Below, piece by piece: positions 19,873-27,481 of a stretch of DNA of 64,000 nt. The DNA lies in assembly GCF_011684115.1 (NCBI RefSeq), contig NZ_JAADJV010000001.1, positions 2,170,001 to 2,234,000 of the forward strand, read 5' to 3'. How positions within the stretch are numbered: the stretch's first letter is position 1; every line of letters starts with the position of its first letter. This DNA comes from Rahnella aceris (GTDB taxonomy: Bacteria; Pseudomonadota; Gammaproteobacteria; Enterobacterales; Enterobacteriaceae). Position numbers and translations under genes: made by a program. A model generated the notes under the pieces. That model saw nothing but the letters and a program-made list of their open reading frames with translations, did not search any database and was not told the origin of the DNA.

Positions 19873-20725
19873 AGCACAACATTCGCAGCCCCTTCGCCCG
19901 CAGCTTGATCACGTGGTGATCAACGTCGCCGAACAACTGGATCAGGCCGGGCAGCAGTTCCGCCGTTTGGGGTTTCATCTCACGCCGCGTGGCCATCACT
20001 CGCTGGGATCCAGTAATCATCTGGCGATTTTCGGCGAAAACTATCTTGAACTGCTCGGCTATGAGCCGGGCAACGCTCACACCCGCAAAGACCTGTGGCA
20101 GGCACCGCTTGGCCTGACCGGTCTGGTGTGGAAAACGCAGAATTCATCGGCGGTATACGAACATCTGCAACAGCAAGATATTGCCGGTTCCGCACCGGCG
20201 GAGTTCTTCCGCCCCGTCGGGCTCAACGACGGCACTTCACCGAATGCGCGATTCCGCACCGTACCGCTGGCCGCCAGCCGCGTACCGAATGGCCGCAGTT
20301 TCTTTTGTCATCATCTGACGCCGGAACTGGTGTGGCGCAACGAATGGCAACACCACCCGAACGGTGTTGCCGATATCACCGGTTTCGTGATTTCTGCGGC
20401 AAATCCGCAGGAAGCCGCTAAGGTGTATGGCGAATTGTTTGGTGTCAGTGCGCTGGAGTTCAAACCGCAGGAAGTCGTGCTGCGCGCAGGCCGCGCCACC
20501 GTCCGGTTTATCACACCGGAGCAAGCCGCCGCTGAATTCGGCATTGTGCCGGAAGGCGAGAACGGCAGCGCCCGCATGGTCGGACTGGAATTCGCCACGC
20601 GGTCGCTGGAGGCAGTACGGAATAGTTTGCGGGTCGGGGAAATACTTTTCAGGGATGACGTTAACCGTGTGTCTGTCCGGGCAGCGGACGGGCTTGGGGT
20701 GGCGCTTGGATTCAGCGAGGAATGA
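19865..20725 (+). CDS. VOC-superfamily (glyoxalase-like) protein
   Basis: 286 residues. The N-terminal ~190 residues fit the glyoxalase-like PF13468 fold (LDHVVINVAEQLDQAGQQF, then HHSLGSSNHLAIFGENYLEL). The C-terminal ~90 residues look like a second, partial VOC module (VADITGFVISAANPQEAAKVYGELFG). VOC proteins bind a metal and act as isomerases, dioxygenases or lyases. The gene overlaps the previous one by 8 nt and is the last in this operon. Its reaction is unknown. Confidence 0.75.
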   Translation: MTEAQHSQPLRPQLDHVVINVAEQLDQAGQQFRRLGFHLTPRGHHSLGSSNHLAIFGENYLELLGYEPGNAHTRKDLWQAPLGLTGLVWKTQNSSAVYEHLQQQDIAGSAPAEFFRPVGLNDGTSPNARFRTVPLAASRVPNGRSFFCHHLTPELVWRNEWQHHPNGVADITGFVISAANPQEAAKVYGELFGVSALEFKPQEVVLRAGRATVRFITPEQAAAEFGIVPEGENGSARMVGLEFATRSLEAVRNSLRVGEILFRDDVNRVSVRAADGLGVALGFSEE

Positions 20726-20735
20726 TCTGCTTTTA

Positions 20736-20866
20736 GCTCCTCCCCCTGCGAAGGGGGAGGCCGGGAGGGGGTTTTAAGTATTAACGCAAATGCCTGCGCA
20801 GTGACTTAACCCGCTGATTTGTCTTTAATACCCCACCCCAACCCTCCCCTTCGCAGGGGAGGGAGT
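20736..20866. repeat. Paired GC-rich palindromic repeat, copy 1
   Basis: Two GC-rich hairpins (CTCCCCCTGCGAAGGGGGAG and CTCCCCTTCGCAGGGGAG) face each other across about 60 bp, so the whole unit is also an inverted repeat. The same design recurs at 39526-39626 and 58711-58834, with a half copy at 32387-32410. It lies just after the VOC gene and may act as a terminator. The 301-bp gap 20726-21026 otherwise holds only the boxes at 20973. Confidence 0.85.
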
Positions 20867-20972
20867 CGATCGAGTTTCCGCTGAAGACTTTAGATCTTTT
20901 CGCTCTTAGTTATCACTTTTATTTTGTTGCTTAAATTCCCTGATATGTTAAAACTCTGCTACTGCGAGTCTT

Positions 20973-21004
20973 AGACGGCTAAACGTCTAAATCCCCAACC
21001 GTCT
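20973..21004 (+). promoter_or_regulatory. Tandem MetJ-like boxes upstream of the ribose-type ABC genes
   Basis: Four consecutive 8-bp units, AGACGGCT, AAACGTCT, AAATCCCC and AACCGTCT, lie in exact phase. Against the MetJ consensus AGACGTCT they match 7, 7, 2-3 and 6 positions. MetJ binds two or more phased boxes with S-adenosylmethionine. The array ends 22 bp before the ABC ATPase start. This suggests methionine-cycle control, but only by resemblance. Confidence 0.6.
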
Positions 21005-21026
21005 ATTTAATAAGGCCCAACGCCCA

Positions 21027-22529
21027 GTGACTTCCTCCCTCCTTGAGATGCGTAATATCTCGATTTCATTTGCCGGTTTTCCTGCCCTGCGCCAGGTGGA
21101 TTTCACGCTGGAAGGCGGATCCGTCCATGCATTAGTCGGCGCAAACGGCGCGGGGAAATCGACGCTGATGGCGGTGCTTTCCGGCACGCATGACCATTAC
21201 ACCGGGCAGATCACTATCGACGGCGAAGCGGTAAATATCCGCCTGCCACATCATGCCCGCGAGCACGGTATTCATCTGGTGCAGCAGGAAGTGGACGTCG
21301 CGCTGGTGCCGACGCTGAACGTTGCCGAAAACATCATGCTCGACCGCCTTTCCGAACCGGGCCATCTGCATAACTGGCCGCAACTTTATCGTCAGGCGCA
21401 ACTGCTGACTGAGCAACTCGGGCTGAACATCAGCCTGCGGGCGCGGATCGAAAGCTGCACGCTGGCCGAGAAACAACTGATTTTGCTGGCGCGGGCGTTA
21501 TCGCATAAATGCCGTTTTCTGATCCTTGATGAACCGACCGCCCCGCTGGATCAGGCGGAAAGTGCACGCCTGTTCGCGCTGGTCCGCAAGCTGAAAGCCG
21601 CCGGAATGGCGATCGTATTTATCTCGCATCGCATTCATGAACTGCGCGATATCTGCGACCGTATGACGGTGCTGCGTGACGGGCGTCTGGTCAGCGATGA
21701 CAGCATGGACGGTCTGAGCAATGAACACATCATCGAGAAAATGATCGGCCATCAGCTCGACGATATTTATCCGCCGCGCCGTCCGCCGCACAGCGGTGAA
21801 ACGCTGCTAAGCATTCACGGGATGCACGATAAAGACAAACTGCGCGATATCTCGCTGCGACTGCATCGTGGCGAAATTCTCGGCATCGCCGGGCTGGCGG
21901 GAGCCGGAAAAACGGAACTGTGCAAAGCGTTGTTTGGCGCAACGCCGAGTCAGGTAGAAAGCGGTGAGCTGAATGGCAAACCGTGGAAGCCGAAAGAGCC
22001 GCACCTTTCTGTCGAACAGGGGCTGGCGTTAGTACCGGAAGAACGGCGCAAGGAAGGGATTTTCATTGACGAAAATATCCCGATGAACCTGAGTGTGACC
22101 GCTGATGACACCTTTTCGCGCTGGAGTATTTTCAACGCGCGCCAGTCGCTGTCATGGGCAAAAGACATTATCAGCCGCTTAGGCATTCGCGCTTCCGGGC
22201 CGATGCAGAAGCTGGCCCGGCTTTCCGGCGGCAACCAGCAAAAGGTCGCCATCGGGAAATGGCTGCGCAGTGAGAGTCAGGTGTTGATCTTCGACGAACC
22301 GACCAAAGGCGTGGACATCAAGGCCAAAACGGACGTGTTCAGGCTGATCGACGGCCTGGCGCAACAGGGAAAAGGCATTATTTATGCTTCCGGTGAGTTC
22401 GCCGAACTGGTCGGTTTATGCGACCGCATTCTGGTGTTATGGGACGGCCGTATCGTCGCCGAACTGAACGCCGCAGACGTCGACGAAGAAACCTTATTAG
22501 TCTATTCAACCGGAGGAATACCCGCGTGA
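21027..22529 (+). CDS. Ribose-type (RbsA-like) sugar ABC transporter ATPase
   Basis: 500 residues with two ATPase domains, as in RbsA/MglA/LsrA. The first has Walker A VGANGAGKST (~35) and Walker B FLILDEPTAPLD. The second has the degenerate GLAGAGKTE loop and a normal SGGNQQKV signature. The start is uncertain: GTG 21027 or ATG 21048, neither with a strong ribosome site. The permease start overlaps its stop. It would energise import of a sugar-like solute; the MetJ-like boxes make a methylthio-sugar one possibility (inference). Confidence 0.88.
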   Translation: MTSSLLEMRNISISFAGFPALRQVDFTLEGGSVHALVGANGAGKSTLMAVLSGTHDHYTGQITIDGEAVNIRLPHHAREHGIHLVQQEVDVALVPTLNVAENIMLDRLSEPGHLHNWPQLYRQAQLLTEQLGLNISLRARIESCTLAEKQLILLARALSHKCRFLILDEPTAPLDQAESARLFALVRKLKAAGMAIVFISHRIHELRDICDRMTVLRDGRLVSDDSMDGLSNEHIIEKMIGHQLDDIYPPRRPPHSGETLLSIHGMHDKDKLRDISLRLHRGEILGIAGLAGAGKTELCKALFGATPSQVESGELNGKPWKPKEPHLSVEQGLALVPEERRKEGIFIDENIPMNLSVTADDTFSRWSIFNARQSLSWAKDIISRLGIRASGPMQKLARLSGGNQQKVAIGKWLRSESQVLIFDEPTKGVDIKAKTDVFRLIDGLAQQGKGIIYASGEFAELVGLCDRILVLWDGRIVAELNAADVDEETLLVYSTGGIPA

Positions 22530-23536
22530 ACAAAGCCGTGGTGAGTAAAGAAAACGTGCCCGATGCCCGCCAGCCGTGGCGTCATCAGCTGTTCGAATTT
22601 TTATATAAATGGGGCATGTTGCTGACCGTGGTGTTGCTGATCGCCGCTTTTGGTCTGGCGTCAGATAACTTCCTCGAACCGTCGAACATCATCAATATCT
22701 TGCGTTCGATTGCCATCGTGACGGTGATTGCCATCGGCGTGTCGATTTCCCTGGCGGTCGGCGGCTTCGATTTATCGGTCGGCTCCACGGCATCGCTTGC
22801 CAATGCGCTGGTGATTTCGATGTTCGTCTGGCACGGTTTCGGCACGACCGAAGCGATACTTATCACGCTGGCGTTGTGCACGCTGGTCGGCCTGTTCAAC
22901 GCCTTTCTGATCGTCATCCTGAAAATTCCTGACATGCTGGCAACGCTCGCCAGTCTGTTTGTGATTCAGGGCGCAGCGATGACTTACAGCTACGGCGGTT
23001 CCATCACTGAAAACATGTTATTGCCGAGCGGCGACATGGCCGAAGGCACGGTCCCTGCGGTGTTCAGCCTGCTCGGTCAGGTGCCGGTGATTGTGATCGT
23101 GATGGCCGTCGTGACCATTGCGGTGCAACTGTTTATGTCGCTGACCAAGCATGGCCGCCGCATGTACGCCATCGGCGGAAATCCGCTGGCCGCACGTCTG
23201 GCGGGGATCCGCACCGCGCGCTACCGCGTGATTGCGTATGTGATGTCATCTGTTCTGGCCGGTGCAGGCGGGATTTTGCTGGCTTCACGCATCGGGTCTT
23301 CACAGGTGAATGCCGGTGGCGGCTATCTGATGGATGCCGTTGCCGCCGCTTATATCGGTTTCTCGCTGGCAGGTTCCGGTAAACCGAATGCGCTCGGCAC
23401 ACTGCTTGGCGCGGTGATTTTAGGCGTGCTGTCGAACGGGCTGGTGATGTTGTCGGTGCCGTATTATGCGATGGATATCATCAAAGGGTTAGTGCTGGCA
23501 GTGGCGTTAGCGCTGACGTATATCCAGAAGAGATAG
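22526..23536 (+). CDS. Ribose-type (RbsC-like) ABC transporter permease
   Basis: 336 residues from GTG 22526, chosen for the GGAGGA ribosome site ten bases upstream and the 4-nt overlap with the ATPase stop. It has about ten membrane segments of the branched-chain amino acid/ribose permease family, with ISLAVGGFDLSVGSTASLAN and GNPLAARLAGIRTARYRV typical of RbsC-like proteins. No substrate-binding protein gene is found on either side, although family members normally need one. Confidence 0.9.
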   Translation: MNKAVVSKENVPDARQPWRHQLFEFLYKWGMLLTVVLLIAAFGLASDNFLEPSNIINILRSIAIVTVIAIGVSISLAVGGFDLSVGSTASLANALVISMFVWHGFGTTEAILITLALCTLVGLFNAFLIVILKIPDMLATLASLFVIQGAAMTYSYGGSITENMLLPSGDMAEGTVPAVFSLLGQVPVIVIVMAVVTIAVQLFMSLTKHGRRMYAIGGNPLAARLAGIRTARYRVIAYVMSSVLAGAGGILLASRIGSSQVNAGGGYLMDAVAAAYIGFSLAGSGKPNALGTLLGAVILGVLSNGLVMLSVPYYAMDIIKGLVLAVALALTYIQKR

Positions 23537-23538
23537 CG

Positions 23539-23566
23539 GAGGCCGCTGCTATATTTCGGCCTCTTT
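23539..23566 (+). terminator. Terminator after the ribose-type permease
   Basis: GAGGCC pairs with GGCCTC over a 13-base loop, followed by TTT, three bases after the permease stop. Confidence 0.6.
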
Positions 23567-23575
23567 AAGGTCAAC

Positions 23576-24083
23576 ACCGTGGGCTTGCCGCCCACACTGG
23601 CCCAAAGGGTTTTAAACGAAACCCTTTGGAATCCTGCGTTTTTTTAACTGCGCGCTTCGCTCGCTGGCTATGTTTCAGAAACCACAGCGACAGGCTGGAA
23701 ATCTTGCCGCTGCGCGGTACCTTCTCTCGGTCTTCGAGCCATAGGTCTCGAAGCCGCTCCGTTCAGCAAGATTTCTGAATCGCCCGCGGGATCTTAAATT
23801 CAAGGGCAGACAGTTTAAGATTTCAAAATCAGTCAGGTTGTGAATTAAGAGCCTGAGGCCGGTTCCAAAATACCGCCGGACGAGAGGTGGAAAACCGCGC
23901 ATCTTTTTGCGCGGGTTGTAACCCGATGGGAGGGAACCGCGCAGCGGCGGGATTTTGCGGCTATCACTGCGGCTGATGAAACATAGTCAGCGAGCGGAGC
24001 GCGCAGTGAAAGAGCCCGGGGGGTCTTGGGGGGCGGCGGCGATAAGCCGTCCCCCAAGTCGGTGTGGGCCGACGCCCACGACC
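23576..24083. repeat. ~500-bp nested inverted-repeat element
   Basis: Three nested arm pairs are visible. The outer arms are 23576-23596 and 24061-24083 (GTGGGC...GCCCAC type). A 30-bp arm at 23648-23677 pairs with 23977-24006 at 28 of 30 positions. An inner arm around the sequence CCGCTGCGCGGT (23706-23718) pairs with 23936-23950. Local hairpins at 23601-23630 and 24025-24058 sit between the arms. No convincing gene lies inside. It fills nearly all of the 609-bp gap between the permease and the acetyltransferase genes. It is probably a non-autonomous, MITE-like or structural intergenic repeat. Confidence 0.8.
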
Positions 24084-24113
24084 TTGAATTTGAATTTGAA
24101 TTTGAAGTTGAAG
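24084..24113. repeat. Hexanucleotide tandem repeat
   Basis: Five units, TTGAAT three times then TTGAAG twice, abut the right end of the inverted-repeat element, about 30 bp beyond the 3' end of the GNAT gene. Confidence 0.85.
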
Positions 24114-24145
24114 TTAAAACCGCCCCTGATTCGGTCAAAATCAGA

Positions 24146-24685
24146 TCACACCAGCACCTTATACATCACACTCGTCGACTCCAGCATTCCCCCCGTCGAC
24201 ATCGCATAATGCGGAATCGTCCCGCTCAGGGTGAAACCCTGATTTTCATACAATGTCTGTGCCGGACTGCCGGTGACGGTATCCAGCACCAGCAAGGTTT
24301 TGCCCTCTTCCCGCGCCAGCGCTTCAACCGCCGTCATCAGTTTACGCGCGATACCCTTGCGGCGGCCATCGGGGTGAACCATCAGTTTAACCACGTCACC
24401 GCGGTGCGCACCGTTGGCGGGCTGATCGACCACCAGTTGCACCGTGCCGATGATTTTGCCTGCCATGCGCGCCACCAGCAGGCGTTTTTCGCCACGCTCA
24501 AAAGCCGGTAACAGCTTTTGCCAGAACGCCTGCGCCTGCACAAAACCGAAAGGCAAAATAAAACCGATGCTGGCACCCAACGCCACGGACTGCATCAGGG
24601 TTTCGGCCAGCGCATCCAGATCGATTTGCGACAATACGCCGCCCTGCACTTCACTGATCACCACTTCATTGCTGTTTTGCATCAT
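24146..24685 (-). CDS. GNAT-family N-acetyltransferase
   Basis: 179 residues. The acetyl-CoA-binding motif is VKLMVHPDGRRKGIARKLM (~98-117), followed by LDTVTGSPAQTLYENQGFT, the usual C-terminal GNAT segment. It transfers an acetyl group to an unknown amine. The gene follows the XRE-cupin regulator by 24 bp on the same strand; such regulator-acetyltransferase pairs are common. Start ATGATG at 24685/24682. Confidence 0.88.
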   Translation of the reverse strand: MMQNSNEVVISEVQGGVLSQIDLDALAETLMQSVALGASIGFILPFGFVQAQAFWQKLLPAFERGEKRLLVARMAGKIIGTVQLVVDQPANGAHRGDVVKLMVHPDGRRKGIARKLMTAVEALAREEGKTLLVLDTVTGSPAQTLYENQGFTLSGTIPHYAMSTGGMLESTSVMYKVLV

Positions 24686-24709
24686 GTTAAACCTTACTCA
24701 GTCAGACAT

Positions 24710-25279
24710 TTAAGGACGTGAAATGACGATGGCGTAGCGGGCATCTGCCGGGCCGGGCACATAGAAAGAAGTCCTGCCGTGAAGATGAAAACGCAGGCAG
24801 TCGCCCGGTTCCAGCCGGTAACTGCGGCCATCGAGCACAAATTCCAGTACACCTTCAAGCATCCAGATATGCTGTTCGAGTCCCTCTACCGGCGGTGCGT
24901 CGTAAGTAATGCTGGCGCCAGCTTTCAGCACACCTGAAATCAACTCAGCACGAAAACCCGGTGCCGGTGCGGAAACGGAACGACGCTCGAAGCCGGTTTC
25001 CCGGTCATGCCACACCGGTTGTTGCGATGCGCGGATAAGCTCCGGGGGGTTATCTTCCAGCGCCATCAGCAAACGGGAAGTGGTCAGCCCGTAAGCCGCA
25101 CTCAGTTTGCCCAGCAACGAGGCCGTCGGGCTGGTCTCTGCCCGCTCCACGCGTGAAAGTGTCGCGCGGCTTATGCCGGTCATCTGCGCCAGTTGTTCAA
25201 GTGACCAGCCCTGGCTGACGCGTAATTCAGCCAGCCGTTCCGCCAGACGGAGATCGTGATTGTCCTGCCCTTCTCCCAT
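24710..25279 (-). CDS. XRE-family regulator with C-terminal cupin domain
   Basis: 189 residues. An N-terminal helix-turn-helix (residues ~11-65, QLAQMTGISRATLSRVERAE) is joined to a cupin sensor domain (about 105-187, LEQHIWMLEGVLEFVLDG then LEPGDCLRFHLHG). This class usually senses a small metabolite and controls neighbouring genes, here most likely itself and the downstream acetyltransferase. It is divergent from the MlrA-like regulator. Confidence 0.88.
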   Translation of the reverse strand: MGEGQDNHDLRLAERLAELRVSQGWSLEQLAQMTGISRATLSRVERAETSPTASLLGKLSAAYGLTTSRLLMALEDNPPELIRASQQPVWHDRETGFERRSVSAPAPGFRAELISGVLKAGASITYDAPPVEGLEQHIWMLEGVLEFVLDGRSYRLEPGDCLRFHLHGRTSFYVPGPADARYAIVISRP

Positions 25280-25371
25280 TTTCTTACCCTGTCGTGAAAT
25301 CTCAATACAGGGAAAATATCTCTTATATGAGAATGTCGCAAGTTAAAAAAGTGTAACCAAAAGGATTTTCC

Positions 25372-25407
25372 AAGTTGTACAGAAATAATAAAGTTGTACA
25401 ACTTTAC
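25372..25407. promoter_or_regulatory. TGTACA-type operator of the MlrA-like regulator
   Basis: AGTTGTACA occurs at 25373-25381 and again at 25392-25400. The second copy lies in the perfect 16-bp palindrome AAAGTTGTACAACTTT. MlrA sites in E. coli and sites of light-responsive LitR/PplR-type MerR proteins are built from two TGTACA cores about 12 bp apart; here the gap is 13 bp. It lies about 55 bp before the regulator start. Confidence 0.7.
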
Positions 25408-25458
25408 GATGTGGCGCTAGAGTTAGCTTATAAGTGGTATGAATATTTGGATGGAAAT

Positions 25459-26319
25459 ATGTCTCTGTACAGCATCGGTGAAGTCGCCCGAATTTGTGGT
25501 ATCAACCCGGTCACGTTGCGTGCCTGGCAGCGGCGTTATGGCCTGCTGAAGCCACAGCGCACAGAGGGTGGCCATCGTCTGTTTAATGATGATGATCTCG
25601 ACACCATCCGCACCATTCTGGGCTGGATCAATCGCGGTATTCCGGTTGGTCAGGTGAAATCTTTGCTGGAAGGTAAAGTGGACGTGCTACCCGGTGGCTG
25701 GTCGCAGTCAGAACATCAGCTGCTGACCGCCTTACAGGATGGCCGCCCGCAAAAAGTTCGTCAGTTGATGCTGGAGTTCGGTCGTGAATACCCGGCGGTA
25801 ACATTTGTGAATAACGTGCTTCGCCCCCTGCGTGAGCGCCTGAGTTCCGGCGATTCACGACTGCTGATGCTGCGCAGCCAGCTTGACGGTCTGATCATTG
25901 AACACGCGGTGATGTGCATGAACGCCGCCCGTAAGCGTCCCGGACCGGCTGCCACGCTGATCGGCTGGGGGAACACAGACAGCACCGAGTTGTGGCTTGA
26001 GGCCATTGTGCGGTGCGAAGAAGGTTTGCAGGTCGAAATATTGCCGGTTCCTCTCAGCGAGCCGTATCTGGAAAACCTGAGCGGCTCGCAAATTCTGTTG
26101 TGGTCCGAAGGCAAGCTGACGCAGGTTCAGCGCCAGCGGCTGCAGAACTGGATGGCGCAGGGTTTGTCGATCATCCTGCTGGGCAGCTCAGCTATCCTGC
26201 TCGGTGCAGAAGAAACAGACGCTAAGGAAGATGAGCTCAGCGCCTCCCCCGATGACCATGATCATCGCGCCAGCCTTCGTATTGAGCCTGTTCGTCGGGA
26301 AGGAAAAAATGATGCTTAA
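25459..26319 (+). CDS. MlrA-like MerR-family regulator
   Basis: 286 residues from ATG 25459; the frame upstream (from TTG 25375) runs through the operator and is unlikely to be translated. The DNA-binding part (MSLYSIGEVARICGINPVTLRAWQRRYGLL) is nearly identical in pattern to E. coli MlrA. Homology continues through the C-terminal domain, with LWLEAI and LLW-SEG segments. The protein is ~40 residues longer than MlrA at the C-terminus. I do not see the cobalamin-binding DxHxxG motif of CarH/LitR, so it may not sense light through B12. It heads the lipid operon and overlaps the next gene by 11 nt. Confidence 0.85.
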   Translation: MSLYSIGEVARICGINPVTLRAWQRRYGLLKPQRTEGGHRLFNDDDLDTIRTILGWINRGIPVGQVKSLLEGKVDVLPGGWSQSEHQLLTALQDGRPQKVRQLMLEFGREYPAVTFVNNVLRPLRERLSSGDSRLLMLRSQLDGLIIEHAVMCMNAARKRPGPAATLIGWGNTDSTELWLEAIVRCEEGLQVEILPVPLSEPYLENLSGSQILLWSEGKLTQVQRQRLQNWMAQGLSIILLGSSAILLGAEETDAKEDELSASPDDHDHRASLRIEPVRREGKNDA

Positions 26320-26764
26320 ACATGCTTCTGAACACGCAACCCCGGCCGACGTTCTGACACGGCTGTGCGAATTTTACCGTCACCTTGATATCAGCCGCCT
26401 GCCGCAGCTTTCCCTTATTTATCATCCGAATGTGGTGTTTATCGATCCGGTTTCACATTACGACGGCGTGGATGCGCTGGAACACTATTTTGCGCAGTTG
26501 CTTGAGAAAACGAATTACTGCCGCTTTGAGATCCAGCCTCCACTTATTCAGGGTGACGAAGTGTCGCTGTTCTGGCGGATGGAATTCTCACACCCGGCGT
26601 TGAAAAAAGGTCAGGCAATGTTTCTTGATGGCACAAGCCATCTGCGCCTGAATGAAAACCTTATTATCTATCAGCGCGATTATTACGATCTCGGTGCCAT
26701 GTTGTACGAGCACATTCCGGTGCTCGGCGGTGTCGTGCGCGCCGTCAAAGCCAGGTTGAAATAA
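26309..26764 (+). CDS. NTF2-like (SnoaL/DUF4440 type) protein
   Basis: 151 residues from the ATGATG at 26309 with GGGAAGG upstream; this start overlaps the end of the regulator gene. The NTF2-like cone fold is suggested by VLTRLCEFYRHLDISRLPQLSLIYHPNVVFIDPVSHYDGVDALEHYF. Such proteins bind small hydrophobic ligands or act as accessory isomerases. It regularly accompanies the SDR/flavoprotein/CFA-like gene set. Its stop shares a base with the SDR start. Confidence 0.78.
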   Translation: MMLKHASEHATPADVLTRLCEFYRHLDISRLPQLSLIYHPNVVFIDPVSHYDGVDALEHYFAQLLEKTNYCRFEIQPPLIQGDEVSLFWRMEFSHPALKKGQAMFLDGTSHLRLNENLIIYQRDYYDLGAMLYEHIPVLGGVVRAVKARLK

Positions 26765-27480
26765 TGGGGCGCGTACTGATTACCGGTGCCAGTTCTGGCA
26801 TTGGCAAACAACTGGCACTGGATTATGCCAGCGGAGGCTGGGAGGTCATTGCCTGCGGGCGAGATGGCGCAAAGCTGACGGCCGTCGCCGCCACCAGCCC
26901 GCTGATCATCCCGCTGTGTTTTGATATCACCGATTTACAGGCTACCCGTGAAGCATTGCAGGGCAGGCAGGCCGATTTAGTGATTCTTTGCGCGGGCACC
27001 TGCGAATATCTCGACAACGGCGTCGTCGATGCCGAAAAAGTCATGCGGGTGATGAACACCAATTTTTCCGGCCCGGTCAATTGCCTCGACGCCCTGCTCC
27101 CCGGCTTAGCGCCCGGCAGCCGGATAGCGCTGGTGGGTTCCGTCGCCTGGCTGCTGCCGTTTTCACGCAGTGAAGCCTATGGGGCATCCAAAGCCGCGCT
27201 GGCCTTTTTTGCCCGCTCTCTGGCGGTTGATCTGGCGAAACGTCAGATTCACATTTCGCTGATTCAGCCGGGTTTTGTCGAAACACCACTGACATCGCGC
27301 AATGACTTCCCGATGCCGATGATGGTGAGCGTCGCCCAGGCGTCGAAGCACATTCGTAAAAAACTGGCGCGCGGTGCGAGTGAAATCGCCTTCCCTCCGC
27401 TTTTTGCCCGTTTACTCAAGGTGCTCTCCTTGCTGCCCGTCAGTTTGCAACAATGGTTATGCCGGAAAATGGTGAAATAA
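26764..27480 (+). CDS. Short-chain dehydrogenase/reductase
   Basis: 238 residues of classical SDR type. The nucleotide-binding motif is TGASSGIG (residues ~7-14), with CAGT at the NNAG position, a catalytic Ser in VGSVAWL and the YGASK active-site motif. It should oxidise or reduce an alcohol/keto group with NAD(P). In this operon the substrate is probably a lipid or fatty-acyl intermediate (inference). It begins on the last base of the preceding stop. Confidence 0.87.
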   Translation: MGRVLITGASSGIGKQLALDYASGGWEVIACGRDGAKLTAVAATSPLIIPLCFDITDLQATREALQGRQADLVILCAGTCEYLDNGVVDAEKVMRVMNTNFSGPVNCLDALLPGLAPGSRIALVGSVAWLLPFSRSEAYGASKAALAFFARSLAVDLAKRQIHISLIQPGFVETPLTSRNDFPMPMMVSVAQASKHIRKKLARGASEIAFPPLFARLLKVLSLLPVSLQQWLCRKMVK

Positions 27481-27481
27481 A

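Noticed and set aside
20736..20866. CRISPR array or phage attachment site from the GC-rich repeats
   Set aside because: Only two facing hairpins per locus, no regular spacers, no cas genes, and copies are scattered across the window.
24084..24113. Hexamer tract as a phase-variation switch
   Set aside because: It lies outside coding frames and beyond the 3' end of the GNAT gene, and a 6-bp unit would not shift frame.
23675..24138. Several 75-95-codon frames within the inverted-repeat element
   Set aside because: They arise from the palindromic GC-rich sequence, lack ribosome sites and run across the arms.
25459..26319. B12-dependent light sensor (CarH/LitR) call for the MerR protein
   Set aside because: The sequence follows MlrA and lacks a visible DxHxxG cobalamin motif, so a B12 sensor cannot be claimed.
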